A DNA stretch of 64,000 nucleotides, taken from contig NZ_CP033924.1 of NCBI RefSeq assembly GCF_003815875.1, positions 62,001-126,000 of the forward strand. The letters run 5' to 3'. Position numbers and translations under genes: made by a program. This DNA is from Chryseobacterium lactis (GTDB lineage: Bacteria > Bacteroidota > Bacteroidia > Flavobacteriales > Weeksellaceae). The notes under the pieces are model-generated. The model worked only from the letters and a program-made list of their open reading frames with translations, was not told where the DNA came from and did no database searches. This document shows, piece after piece, positions 9,315 through 17,927 of the stretch (within the stretch, counting starts at the first letter, position 1; each line of letters starts with the position of its first letter).

Positions 9315-9347
9315 TCAGTAATGAGTAATGTTAAAAAGTGAGAAAGA

Positions 9348-9376
9348 AATAATTATTGCTTATGACAATAATTATT
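9348..9376. terminator. Hairpin between convergent serine hydrolase and rimM
   Basis: A perfect 11-bp inverted repeat, AATAATTATTG (9348-9358) and CAATAATTATT (9366-9376), spans the rimM stop. Very AT-rich, with only a weak T-run on either strand, so termination is plausible rather than certain. Confidence 0.4.
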
Positions 9377-9914
9377 CATCTTTTTTAGAGGGTACGAGAA
9401 AAACGTCAACAAGGCCTTCAGGAAGTTCCATTTTGATCGTTCTTTCTTCTCTGTCAACATCAAGAATCCAGTCCTTGATCATAGGGATTACCACTTCTTT
9501 TCCATCCAGATTGGTAACGAAATACACCTGTGCCGTCTGATCGTTTACGGATCTGATCACTCCACAGTTGTTATCGTTTTCATCAAAAATTTCAAATCCG
9601 ATGATTTCGTGGTAATAGAATTGTTTTCCTGTAAGTTTTGGAAGAGAATCCAGCGGAAGGTAAACACTTTTACCTAAAACCTGGTCTACCATTGCTTCAG
9701 AAGAGTTTTTGAATGCAAGATTCAGAGCATCTAATTTGCTCCATGCTGACTTAGCAATAAAAAATGGAACCAATAATCCGTTGATTTCAACGAATATTGA
9801 TTCCAATTTATTGTAAAGCTCGGGTTGATCGGTATCCAATTTAAGGATTACGTTACCCGCAAGTCCATGTCTGCGTGTGATTTTACCTAAAAAATAGCAA
9901 TCTTCTTTACGCAT
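9372..9914 (-). CDS. rimM: Ribosome maturation factor RimM
   Basis: A 180-residue protein matching RimM. The N-terminal barrel domain starts with YFLGKITRRHGLAGNVILK, and the PRC-barrel half contains GKQFYYHEIIGFEIFDEN and ends EVVIPMIKDWILDVDREERTI. RimM binds S19 in the 30S head during small-subunit assembly. It lies 14 bases downstream of rpsP on the same strand, the conserved rpsP-rimM order. trmD and rplS, which often follow, are absent; a serine hydrolase on the opposite strand comes next. Confidence 0.95.
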   Translation of the reverse strand: MRKEDCYFLGKITRRHGLAGNVILKLDTDQPELYNKLESIFVEINGLLVPFFIAKSAWSKLDALNLAFKNSSEAMVDQVLGKSVYLPLDSLPKLTGKQFYYHEIIGFEIFDENDNNCGVIRSVNDQTAQVYFVTNLDGKEVVIPMIKDWILDVDREERTIKMELPEGLVDVFLVPSKKDE

Positions 9915-9928
9915 AACAGGATTTGTTC

Positions 9929-10495
9929 TTAAGCTTCAGTGTTTTCTTCAGTTTCAGCAGCAGGAGCTTCTCCTTCTGTAGCTTCAGCAACAACTTCTTC
10001 AGCAGGTGCGTTTGCAGCTTCTTCAGCAGCTTTAGCATCAGCTTCAGCTTGTGCAACAGCAGCAACTCTAGCTTCGTTTACTTTTACTTCAGCTTCCAAA
10101 GCAGCTTTCTTAGCATCAGCTTTAGCAGTTGCTAAACCATCAACTTTACCTTGTACTTTAGAGTCTTTAGCGTCTACCCAAGCATTGAATCTCTTCTCAG
10201 CTTCAGCTTCGTCAAAAGCACCTTTAGCTACACCACCTTGTAAGTGTTTTTTGTAAAGAGCACCTTTGTAAGAAAGGATAGCTCTAGCAGTATCAGTAGG
10301 CTGAGCACCGTTGTTTAACCACTGTACAGCAGAATCAACGTTCAATTCGATAGTTGCTGGGTTAGTAATTGGGTTGTAAGTTCCTAGTTTTTCGATGAAT
10401 CTACCATCTCTTCTAGCTCTAGAATCTGCAACCACGATGTGGAAAAAAGGTTTTCCTTTTTTACCGTGTCTTTGTAATCTGATTTTTACTGACAT
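9929..10495 (-). CDS. rpsP: 30S ribosomal protein S16 with long Ala/Glu-rich tail
   Basis: A 188-residue protein whose first ~85 residues are a canonical S16 (MSVKIRLQRHGKKGKPFFHI; RDGRFIEKLGTYNP). S16 is usually 80-90 residues; here the rest is a low-complexity extension rich in Ala, Glu, Lys and Val, ending in an acidic tail (EGEAPAAETEENTEA). Tails of this kind are known in Bacteroidota S16. It is first in an operon with rimM. A -7 box (minus TATCTTTG, 10552-10545) lies about 50 bases upstream. Confidence 0.95.
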   Translation of the reverse strand: MSVKIRLQRHGKKGKPFFHIVVADSRARRDGRFIEKLGTYNPITNPATIELNVDSAVQWLNNGAQPTDTARAILSYKGALYKKHLQGGVAKGAFDEAEAEKRFNAWVDAKDSKVQGKVDGLATAKADAKKAALEAEVKVNEARVAAVAQAEADAKAAEEAANAPAEEVVAEATEGEAPAAETEENTEA

Positions 10496-10544
10496 AATGT
10501 TTGAATTTTACGGGAACTCGTCCCAGTTAAATATTTAAGAGTGC

Positions 10545-10552
10545 AAAGATAG
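10545..10552 (-). promoter_or_regulatory. Probable -7 box for rpsP-rimM
   Basis: Minus-strand TATCTTTG matches TAnnTTTG. No strong -33 TTG is visible at the usual spacing. The intervening ~50-base leader contains a small GGGA...TCCC hairpin (about 10513-10525). Confidence 0.45.
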
Positions 10553-10612
10553 TAAAAAAGTTTGAAGTAAAAAGCTCCGGGTAAAAAGTTTTCTAAATTC
10601 AAATTATTTTTC

Positions 10613-10695
10613 AGGAAGCCGGGAACCTGCTTTCGCTACTCGCTTTTTTCTTTTGCAAAGAAAAAGAGCTCAAACAGGCCGCTCAATCAGGGCTA
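10613..10695. repeat. Intergenic repeat-like element with internal hairpin
   Basis: The stretch contains the phrase CGCTACTCGC, an inverted repeat TTTTTCTTT-TGC-AAAGAAAAA (about 10645-10665), and GAGCTCAAACAGGCCGCTC leading into AATCAGGGCTA. From memory, elements with this sequence organisation recur between genes in Chryseobacterium; no second copy is in this window to prove it. It abuts the stop codon of the nitroreductase gene. Confidence 0.4.
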
Positions 10696-11208
10696 TTACT
10701 CCAGGTTTCCCATATAGAAAAGTCCCAGACATTTCTGGTTTTCTTCTATGGTAAGAGATTCTTTCAAGTCATCTACAATTTTGGGAGAACTCCAATAACA
10801 GCCGATATGATGAGCTGTACAGGTAAGATACATATTCTGTACCGCCATAGAAGTGGCCGCGATTTCTTCCCACTCAGGAACCATTCCGCTAAAATTGACT
10901 ACGATCGAGATAACAGTATCTGCTTTATTGATCTTAAAGCCTATGTCATTGTATTTTTTCTCTAAGAAAAGATGTTCAGGTTGAGTAGCCTTATAGATGG
11001 TCTGCATTTCTGAAGCCAGTTTTGCCTTTTCTTCCCCTTTGAATATTTTGAAACGCCAGGGTTTGGTACGTTTATGATTGGGAGCCAAGGTCGCCGAATG
11101 TAAAATCTCATCAATAACTTCCTGAGAAATTTCTGCGTCAGTGTAATCTTTTGGGAAAATACTCCTTCTTTGCTCTATGATTTCTTTTAAAATTTCTGCG
11201 TTGTTCAT
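10696..11208 (-). CDS. Nitroreductase family protein, probably C-terminally truncated
   Basis: A 170-residue FMN-dependent nitroreductase-like protein. It has the N-terminal RRS flavin-binding motif (IIEQRRSIFPKDYTDAEIS), the APNHKRTKPWRFKIFKG segment and the late GCYWSSPK region. Family members of the YdjA type (about 183 residues) continue some 19 residues beyond the GFLYLG motif. Here the protein stops right after GLFYMGNLE, where the intergenic repeat begins, so the last strand or helix appears to be missing. It may still fold. The start at 11208 is preceded by a minus-strand TAATTTTG box (11221-11214). Confidence 0.75.
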   Translation of the reverse strand: MNNAEILKEIIEQRRSIFPKDYTDAEISQEVIDEILHSATLAPNHKRTKPWRFKIFKGEEKAKLASEMQTIYKATQPEHLFLEKKYNDIGFKINKADTVISIVVNFSGMVPEWEEIAATSMAVQNMYLTCTAHHIGCYWSSPKIVDDLKESLTIEENQKCLGLFYMGNLE

Positions 11209-11321
11209 AGATACAAAATTACAACATGTAACTTAATATCCATGAGATGAAGAAAAATTTAACAGGCGTTTTTTAGTTCCCGATTGATAATCGTCAACCA
11301 CATATTCAGCTCTATCCGCAT

Positions 11322-11370
11322 CATCTATCATCTATCATCTATCATCTATCATCTATCATCTATCATCTAT
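11322..11370. repeat. Heptanucleotide tandem repeat (CATCTAT)7
   Basis: Seven uninterrupted copies of CATCTAT, followed by one degenerate unit (CATTCAT) and one more CATCTAT. The array lies about 115 bases upstream of the nitroreductase start and just downstream of the Gre-like gene. Copy number of such arrays can change by replication slippage. Confidence 0.9.
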
Positions 11371-11393
11371 CATTCATCATCTATCCTTACCTG

Positions 11394-11843
11394 TCACAAC
11401 ACTTCCACAATCTTCTGATGAATTTTATTCAGGGTAAACTCGTCTCCGGGTTTCATCCCCATCATTTTTTTAGCCATTGGGCTTTCCGGGGAAATGGCGT
11501 AGAACCGATCTCCTTCATAGAAAAATTCTCCTAATGAAACCGAAATATAAAACCGAGCCTTATTGGTAATCACCAGAGAACCCAGCTGTACCCTTTCAGT
11601 AGAAGTATTCAGGACCTTTGCCATATTTCTCTTAAGGTCATTAAGAGCTGCCAGCTGCCGCTGCATCTGATAAATTTCTTCCTGCATTTCTTCTCTCATG
11701 CTGTCATATTTAGGAGTTTTTTTAATATCACGACTTGCCTCCAGCGTAAACTCAATGAAATTTTTAAGCTTTTCTATTTTTTCTGCGATGGTTGCCTTTA
11801 CAAAGTCTCTGATACCACTTTTTTCAAATACAATCTTCTCCAT
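11394..11843 (-). CDS. GreA/GreB-like transcription elongation factor family protein
   Basis: A 149-residue protein with an N-terminal coiled-coil-like region (about residues 10-75, rich in Lys/Glu; REEMQEEIYQMQRQLAALND). The C-terminal domain matches the GreA/GreB C-domain signature YAISPESPMAKKMMGMKPGDEF. Gre factors enter the RNA polymerase secondary channel and stimulate cleavage of backtracked RNA. The N-terminal region lacks the usual paired acidic tip in an obvious form, so this may be a Gre-like protein with another polymerase-linked role. Flavobacteria often carry it beside true GreA. Confidence 0.7.
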   Translation of the reverse strand: MEKIVFEKSGIRDFVKATIAEKIEKLKNFIEFTLEASRDIKKTPKYDSMREEMQEEIYQMQRQLAALNDLKRNMAKVLNTSTERVQLGSLVITNKARFYISVSLGEFFYEGDRFYAISPESPMAKKMMGMKPGDEFTLNKIHQKIVEVL

Positions 11844-11950
11844 AAATCGAATCTTTATATAAAGATAATATTTTTAGAATAATAATATACTTTTTCGGCT
11901 CTTCATAAAAACAAACTAATGATCCATATAATTTTAAACCAAAGCACAAT

Positions 11951-11983
11951 AAAAAAGCTGCACCTCTTTATGGTACAGCTTTG
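11951..11983 (-). terminator. Intrinsic terminator of the SRPBCC gene
   Basis: Arms AAAGCTG (11954-11960) and CAGCTTT (11976-11982) plus an inner ACC/GGT pairing. On the minus strand the stem is followed by TTTTTTA. It lies just after the SRPBCC stop at 11988. Confidence 0.7.
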
Positions 11984-11987
11984 TTCT

Positions 11988-12512
11988 TTATTTTTCAGCC
12001 AGTTTCTTGAGATCACCCAATCCTTGTCCAAACATCTTATCCATATTATGATCCATCATAGGTTTCATAATTTTCATCATGGTGTTCAATTCATTGTCAA
12101 TCGTCCAGGTTACTTTTGTTCCGTTTCCATCAGGAGTGAGGATAATGTTACTTTTAGCATTTCCATCGAAAGGTTTTATAAAATGAAGTTGGGTGCCTAA
12201 TTTTTCATTCGGTACAATCTCAGTGATCGTTTGTTCTCCCTCACTATCATCTCCTTTCCAATGGTAAGAATCTCCCATTTTTTCTCCATCTCCAGAATAG
12301 GTAACAGAGAAGTTTTTAATTTCTTTCGAAAAAGGATCCCAGGTATTATAGGCTTTCAGAGAACCAGTGTGTTGCCATACTTTCTCTTTAGGAGCATTGA
12401 TCACTACAGATTTTTCATAATGATAATCCTTACTAAAGGCTAGCATTGCAATGATTGCGTATACAACCACCAACAGAATGATGATCCCGATAATTTTTAA
12501 GAGTGTTTTCAT
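11988..12512 (-). CDS. SRPBCC (START-like) family protein with N-terminal membrane anchor
   Basis: A 174-residue protein. Residues 1-28 are a hydrophobic segment (LLKIIGIIILLVVVYAIIAM) acting as anchor or signal. The rest is a polyketide-cyclase/dehydrase-like SRPBCC fold: KSVVINAPKEKVWQHTGSLKAYNTWDPFS near the start, then GTKVTWTIDNELNTMMKIMKPMM leading into the long C-terminal helix. Such proteins bind hydrophobic ligands in a deep pocket; the ligand is unknown. Transcribed alone, with its own terminator. Confidence 0.8.
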   Translation of the reverse strand: MKTLLKIIGIIILLVVVYAIIAMLAFSKDYHYEKSVVINAPKEKVWQHTGSLKAYNTWDPFSKEIKNFSVTYSGDGEKMGDSYHWKGDDSEGEQTITEIVPNEKLGTQLHFIKPFDGNAKSNIILTPDGNGTKVTWTIDNELNTMMKIMKPMMDHNMDKMFGQGLGDLKKLAEK

Positions 12513-12613
12513 AGTATTATTATTTTTTGGGTTTTAACTTTTTATCTTCATTGATAACTGGTTTCAAAATTAATTATTCTCATTTTGCTTCAACTTCTCC
12601 TATGACAAGATTA

Positions 12614-14059
12614 TTACAAACTTGCTTTTTTATAAAGCCCAAGCTCACTTAAGGTAATGCAGACCGGAGATTTTGTAATACTAAGCCTCAACTTATTTGT
12701 GGTAAGAGGCTGATCTAATTTAATCAATTTTTTGGCACCTATGCTTTTCCCTTCGTAAATTCTTCCCCATTTGTTATTTGTAAAGACTTCAAGGGTATAT
12801 CCTTCTATTCTTTGCCCTAAAGGAATAAACTCCTGCAGACTGATGATATCAAATGTCTTCTCATTAGGCAGAACAATTTCCAGATCAGCCTGATAAACAT
12901 CATCCTGAGTTGCCCAAAAACTTTGTTTATCTCTGTCCAATAATGTTTGGGTTCCATGAATTTCATCTCTGATATTACTTGCTTTAATGGTCGCTCCCTC
13001 AGCCAGATTTTTGGAAAAAGTCTTTTGTACCATATTACCAAAAGCCTGTAATACAGCAATGTCGTCATCATGTAGACGGCCAGTAGTATCGGGAGCCAAC
13101 CCGAGATCTAAAGCCGCTCCACGCCCTACACTTTTAAGATAAAGATCAAACAGAACTTCGGCTGACTTGGGCTTTTCCTCCGCATGAAAAAACCAGCCTT
13201 TTCTGAGAGGGACATCACATTCTGCAGGCATCCAGAGTTTTCCATTCCGTGTACCTGTTGTCCCTTCCGGATAGTCGGGTTGCCCGGGGATTTTTTCATG
13301 TTTTCCTAGTGGAGTTCCGGGGGTAAAAGTGGCCCAGCTTGTTTCAGCAGCATACCCTTCTTCATTCCCCACCCATCTCACATCACGGCTAAATATACTT
13401 GCCATAGGCTGCATTTTTCTAGTGATCGCAAAAGTATTTATCCAATCATAATAAGTTGAACTATCGATACTTCTCGTTTCCCTGGCACCGCCATAATAGC
13501 CATCACCACCATTCGCTCCATCATGCCAGCTCATAAACAGGTTTCCATAATTGCTATATAGCTCCTTTAGCTGTGCCTGGTAGGTGGCAAGATACTTTGA
13601 TGTTCCGTAATCAGGATTATTCCTATCCCATGGTGAACAATATACGCCAAACTTAAGCCCATTTTTTTGGGCTGCCAGCTGTATTTCTTTTACCATGTCT
13701 CCTTTACCATTTCTGAAAGGACTTTTAGAAATATTATAAGACGTAGTGTGTGTTGGCCAAAGCGCAAAACCGTCATGATGTTTGGCAACCAGTATAATTC
13801 CTTTTAATCCACCCGCTTTGGCTGCTTTTATAATCTGCTCAGCATCAAATTGGGAGGGATTGAAAATTTTTGGATCCGCATCTCCGTATCCCCATTCTTT
13901 ATTTTCAAAAGTAGTGGGTGTAAAGTGAATCAGGCCGTAAACCTCAACATCATGCCAGGCTAATTGCCTTTCGGAAGGAGTTACTCCGTATGGCTGAATA
14001 GATTTTTGTGCACCGATAAAACTGCTTAATAAAAGGCAGCAAAAGAATATTTTTTTCAT
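12614..14059 (-). CDS. Secreted alpha-L-fucosidase, GH29 (copy 1)
   Basis: 481 residues from the ATG at 14059, chosen because it gives a clean signal peptide (MKKIFFCCLLLSSFIGAQ); the frame is open 16 codons further. The GH29 barrel includes WHDVEVYGLIHFTPTTFENK, LVAKHHDGFALWPT and FGVYCSPWDRN. The motif MSWHDGANGGDGYYGG holds the probable Asp nucleophile (HDG). Residues ~350-480 form an F5/8-type discoidin-like carbohydrate-binding domain. It removes terminal L-fucose from glycans in the periplasm or outside. A close paralogue lies directly upstream (14120-15574), so this is a tandem duplication. Confidence 0.92.
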   Translation of the reverse strand: MKKIFFCCLLLSSFIGAQKSIQPYGVTPSERQLAWHDVEVYGLIHFTPTTFENKEWGYGDADPKIFNPSQFDAEQIIKAAKAGGLKGIILVAKHHDGFALWPTHTTSYNISKSPFRNGKGDMVKEIQLAAQKNGLKFGVYCSPWDRNNPDYGTSKYLATYQAQLKELYSNYGNLFMSWHDGANGGDGYYGGARETRSIDSSTYYDWINTFAITRKMQPMASIFSRDVRWVGNEEGYAAETSWATFTPGTPLGKHEKIPGQPDYPEGTTGTRNGKLWMPAECDVPLRKGWFFHAEEKPKSAEVLFDLYLKSVGRGAALDLGLAPDTTGRLHDDDIAVLQAFGNMVQKTFSKNLAEGATIKASNIRDEIHGTQTLLDRDKQSFWATQDDVYQADLEIVLPNEKTFDIISLQEFIPLGQRIEGYTLEVFTNNKWGRIYEGKSIGAKKLIKLDQPLTTNKLRLSITKSPVCITLSELGLYKKASL

Positions 14060-14119
14060 TAGCACGTTATTATTTGAGAATAAATATTGAAATAAATAAC
14101 ATTTCAATCAATAGTAATA

Positions 14120-15574
14120 TCACAAATTAGCTTGTTTATAAAGTCCGATTTCACTTAAGGTAATGCAAACCGGAGATTTTGTAATATTCAGTCTCAGTTT
14201 ACTTGTGGTAATGGGTTTATCCAGTTTAATCAAGCGCTTTGCTCCAATACTTGTTCCTTCATAGATCTTTTTCCAGGTATTATCTTTAAAAACTTCAATA
14301 TAATAAGCTTCAATCCTTTGTCCCAAAGGAATGAATTCCTGCAAACTGATGATATCGAATGTACGGGGAGATGGAAGATTTATTTCCAGACTTGCTTCAT
14401 GAACCTTATCTTCAGTGGCCCAAAAACTTTGCTTATCTCCATCCAGCAAGGTAGTAGCTGCATGGGTTTTATCCCGTGTATTACTGGCTTGGACAGTGGC
14501 CCCCTTTGCCAGATTATGAGCAAAAGTTTCTTTTACCATCGTCCCGAAAGTTTGTAAAGCCACCACATCATCTGCATGCAACTGACCTGTGCTATCCGGT
14601 GCCAGCCCCAAATCAAGTCCTGCACCACGCCCTACACTTTTGAGATAAAGATCAAATAAAATTTCCGGTGATTTTGGCTTTTCCTGAGCATGAAAAAACC
14701 ACCCTTTTCTAAGGGGTACATCACATTCTGCAGGCATCCAGAATTTTCCATTTCTGATACCGGTAGGGCTTTCAGGGTAATTGGCCTGCCCCGGAACTGC
14801 TTCATTTTTGCCTTGAGGAGCTGCTGGTGTGAAAGTAGCCCAACTCGTTTCAGCAGCGTACCCACCTTCATTACCTACCCATCGTATATCCAAGCCCACA
14901 TCACTGAATATATTGGCCATCGGTTGCATTTTCCGGGTAATTGCCCAGGTGTTTTTCCAATCGTAATAGGTAGTATTGTCTATATTTCTTTTTTCTCTTG
15001 CCCCTCCGTAATAGCCGTCGCCTCCGTTTGCTCCGTCATGCCAGCTCATAAACAGGTTCCCATACTGACTGTACAATTCCTTTAACTGGTTTTGATAAAT
15101 ACTGAGATATTTATTCGTTCCATACAACGGATTATTTCTATCCCACGGAGAGCAGTATACCCCAAATTTCAAACCATATTTTTGAGCAGCAAGCTGCATT
15201 TCTTTTACCATATCTCCTTTTCCATTTTTAAAGGGACTTTTTGAAATATTGTAGGAAGTAGTTTTAGTAGGCCACAGCGCAAAGCCATCGTGATGTTTCG
15301 CAACTAAAATAACGCCTTTCAATCCGCCTGCTTTGGCAGCTTTTACAATCTGTTCGGCATCAAAATGAGTGGGGTTAAATATTTTCGGGTCTGCATCGCC
15401 ATATCCCCATTCTTTATCTTCAAAGGTTGTTGGGGTAAAATGGATCAGCCCGTACACTTCAGTATCATGCCAGGCCAGCTGTCTCTCAGAAGGTGTAGCT
15501 CCATAAGGTTGAATTGCCTGTTGAGCTTCAACAAAACCGGATAAGAAAAGACAATAAAAAAAGATTTTTTTCAT
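14120..15574 (-). CDS. Secreted alpha-L-fucosidase, GH29 (copy 2)
   Basis: A 484-residue paralogue of the neighbouring fucosidase with the same order: signal peptide (MKKIFFYCLFLSGFVEAQQ), GH29 barrel (LVAKHHDGFALWPTKT, MSWHDGANGGDGYYGG with the probable nucleophile Asp), then a discoidin-like C-terminal domain. The two copies are nearly colinear, but differ in the F5/8 domain and in the loop before WVGNE, where this copy has extra residues (SDVGLDIRWVGNE against SRDVRWVGNE). This may alter substrate preference. Sixty bases separate the genes, and this copy is transcribed first. No susC/susD partner is adjacent. Confidence 0.92.
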   Translation of the reverse strand: MKKIFFYCLFLSGFVEAQQAIQPYGATPSERQLAWHDTEVYGLIHFTPTTFEDKEWGYGDADPKIFNPTHFDAEQIVKAAKAGGLKGVILVAKHHDGFALWPTKTTSYNISKSPFKNGKGDMVKEMQLAAQKYGLKFGVYCSPWDRNNPLYGTNKYLSIYQNQLKELYSQYGNLFMSWHDGANGGDGYYGGAREKRNIDNTTYYDWKNTWAITRKMQPMANIFSDVGLDIRWVGNEGGYAAETSWATFTPAAPQGKNEAVPGQANYPESPTGIRNGKFWMPAECDVPLRKGWFFHAQEKPKSPEILFDLYLKSVGRGAGLDLGLAPDSTGQLHADDVVALQTFGTMVKETFAHNLAKGATVQASNTRDKTHAATTLLDGDKQSFWATEDKVHEASLEINLPSPRTFDIISLQEFIPLGQRIEAYYIEVFKDNTWKKIYEGTSIGAKRLIKLDKPITTSKLRLNITKSPVCITLSEIGLYKQANL

Positions 15575-15767
15575 GTGAGTGTTTGTTATTCTGATGATAA
15601 TTTTTTGATCAAATCAGTCATTCACCCTCATGTCGTCATCTTCCTGTGACAAGATCAATTAAAGATAGTGCATTTTTGTCATACCCTGACATTCGGGCAT
15701 TATTTTTGAGCATTTCAGCTGTGATTCCCTATGAATCATTAAATTTACCTTAAATAAAAATCGAAAA

Positions 15768-17798
15768 ATGAATATTTTAACAGAAAAATTTAATACACCA
15801 TATCATTCAGCACCTTTCAATCATATTAAAAATGAAGATTTTCTTCCCGCTTTTAAAGAATTAATTCAGCAATCAGAAGAAGAAATCAATACTATTGTTA
15901 ATAATCCCGAAGCTCCTAATTTCGAAAACGTCATTGAGGCACTGGCTTATTCCGGGGAACAACTGGATCTGGTTTCGAATATTTTCTTCAATTTAAATTC
16001 TGCGGAAACCAATGATGAACTTCAGCAGATTGCTCAGGAAGTTTCTCCTATTTTAACAGAATATTCTTCAAAAATTTCTCAAAACGAAGCACTTTTTAAT
16101 AAAATCAAAAAAGTATACGATGAGAAAGGTCAGTACCACCTAAATGAAGAGCAGGAAATGCTTTTGAATGAAACCTACAAAGGTTTTGTAAGAAGTGGTG
16201 CTTTGTTAAATGAAGAAGACAAGGAAAAATTAAAAAAGATCAGCATGGATCTTTCCATAAAATCGTTACAGTTCGGGCAGAATGTATTGGCCTCTACCAA
16301 TGCTTATTTTAAACATATCACTGATAAAGAGCAACTGGCAGGTATTCCGGAAGCGATTATTGAACAATATGCTGAAGAAGCTAAGGAAAGAGACCTTGAA
16401 GGATGGGTGGTTACTTTACAATATCCAAGCTACATTCCTGTCATGACCTATGCCGAAAACCGTGAATTGAGAAAAGAATTGGCATTGGCAAATGGTAAAA
16501 AGTCTTTTGACGGTGGCGAATTCGACAATCAAAATCTGATCAAAGAACTTCTCAATTTAAAACAACAGAAAGCTGAACTTTTAGGATATAAGGATTACGC
16601 AGATTTTGTTCTTGAAGAAAGAATGGCTAAATCGCCGGTGAAAGTTTTTGATTTTTTAAATGAGCTTTTAACCAAAGCAAAACCTTATGCTGATAAGGAA
16701 ATTCAAGAATTAAAATCCCTGGCAAAAGCCGACGGAATTGAGGAAATGCAAAGCTACGACCATACTTTCTACGCAGAGAAACTTCGTAAACAAAAATTTG
16801 ACCTGAACGATGAAGAATTAAAACCTTATTTCCCATTAAATCAGGTTCAGGATGCTGTTTTCGGACTTTCTGGAAAACTTTTCGGATTAACTTTTGAAGA
16901 AAGAAATGACATTCCGAAATACCATGAAGATGTAAAAGTCTATGAAGTGAGAGAAACCTCCGCTCAGGGTGACCATTATAAAGCTCTTTTATATGTAGAT
17001 TATTTCCCAAGAAAAGGGAAAAGAGCCGGCGCATGGATGACCAGCTACAAAAACCAGTATCAAAAAAATGGTGAAAATTCCCGTCCACATATTTCCATTG
17101 TCTGTAATTTCAGTAAACCAACAAAAGATGCCCCTAGTTTATTGACATTCCAGGAGGTAACCACTTTGTTTCATGAGTTTGGACATGCGCTTCACGGAAT
17201 GATGGCCAATACACAATATTCTACCCTTTCAGGAACTTCTGTAAAATGGGATTTTGTAGAATTGCCTTCTCAGTTTCTGGAAAACTTCTGCTACGAACCT
17301 GAGTTTTTAAAGACTTTTGCAAAGCACTACAAAACCGGAGAAGTTCTTCCTGACGAAAAAATTGAAAAAATTGAGCAGTCTAAAAACTTCATGGAAGGTT
17401 ACCAAACATTAAGACAGCTTGGTTTTGGACTTCTGGATATGAGTTATCACACCAAAGTTGAAGAACTGAAAAATGAGAGTATCAAAGACTTTGAGGATAA
17501 GTATACAAAAGCAACTACACTTTATCCTGTGAATTCTGAAACAGCGATGAGCCCAAGCTTTTCGCATATTTTCCAGGGTGGATATTCTTCCGGATATTAT
17601 TCTTACAAATGGGCAGAGGTGCTGGATGCTGATGCATTTCAATATTTTAAAGAAAACGGAATTTTCAATCCTGAAATTGCAGCTAAATATAAAGTCCTGC
17701 TTTCCTCCGGAGGAACCAAAGATCCTATGGAATTATACAAAACCTTCAGAGGAAGTGAACCGAAAGTAGAGAGTTTGTTGAAAAGAGCATTTGGATAA
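15768..17798 (+). CDS. M3 family metallopeptidase (peptidyl-dipeptidase/oligopeptidase A type)
   Basis: A 676-residue zinc peptidase. The HExxH motif is FHEFGHALHG (His469, Glu470, His473), with the third ligand expected about 25 residues later in the VELPSQFLENFCYEPEFL region. No signal peptide is visible, so it is probably cytoplasmic and degrades short peptides. Length and sequence fit the Dcp/PrlC group, and I cannot separate the two activities by eye. It stands alone with a strong terminator downstream. Confidence 0.93.
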   Translation: MNILTEKFNTPYHSAPFNHIKNEDFLPAFKELIQQSEEEINTIVNNPEAPNFENVIEALAYSGEQLDLVSNIFFNLNSAETNDELQQIAQEVSPILTEYSSKISQNEALFNKIKKVYDEKGQYHLNEEQEMLLNETYKGFVRSGALLNEEDKEKLKKISMDLSIKSLQFGQNVLASTNAYFKHITDKEQLAGIPEAIIEQYAEEAKERDLEGWVVTLQYPSYIPVMTYAENRELRKELALANGKKSFDGGEFDNQNLIKELLNLKQQKAELLGYKDYADFVLEERMAKSPVKVFDFLNELLTKAKPYADKEIQELKSLAKADGIEEMQSYDHTFYAEKLRKQKFDLNDEELKPYFPLNQVQDAVFGLSGKLFGLTFEERNDIPKYHEDVKVYEVRETSAQGDHYKALLYVDYFPRKGKRAGAWMTSYKNQYQKNGENSRPHISIVCNFSKPTKDAPSLLTFQEVTTLFHEFGHALHGMMANTQYSTLSGTSVKWDFVELPSQFLENFCYEPEFLKTFAKHYKTGEVLPDEKIEKIEQSKNFMEGYQTLRQLGFGLLDMSYHTKVEELKNESIKDFEDKYTKATTLYPVNSETAMSPSFSHIFQGGYSSGYYSYKWAEVLDADAFQYFKENGIFNPEIAAKYKVLLSSGGTKDPMELYKTFRGSEPKVESLLKRAFG

Positions 17799-17809
17799 AA
17801 TAAACAAAG

Positions 17810-17843
17810 TCCCCTTTAGGTTTTAAAATCAAAGGGGATTTTT
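17810..17843 (+). terminator. Intrinsic terminator after the M3 peptidase
   Basis: Stem TCCCCTTT (17810-17817) with AAAGGGGA (17831-17838), loop 13 nt, followed by TTTTT. Confidence 0.85.
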
Positions 17844-17927
17844 CATCCCATTAAAAACTACATCGATTTATTTTAAGAAAAGTAAATTTGTAAATTAAAC
17901 AGGCTTCGGTTCTGCAATTATTATATC

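Noticed and set aside
9939..10256. A long open frame on the plus strand opposite the S16 tail (Ser/Ala-rich product)
   Set aside because: It is the complement of the low-complexity Ala/Glu tail of S16; the composition explains the lack of stops.
11322..11390. CRISPR-like array
   Set aside because: The unit is 7 bp with no spacers; a simple tandem repeat.
14318..15085. Several 79-131 codon frames antisense or shifted within the fucosidase genes
   Set aside because: They are shadows of clear GH29 genes.
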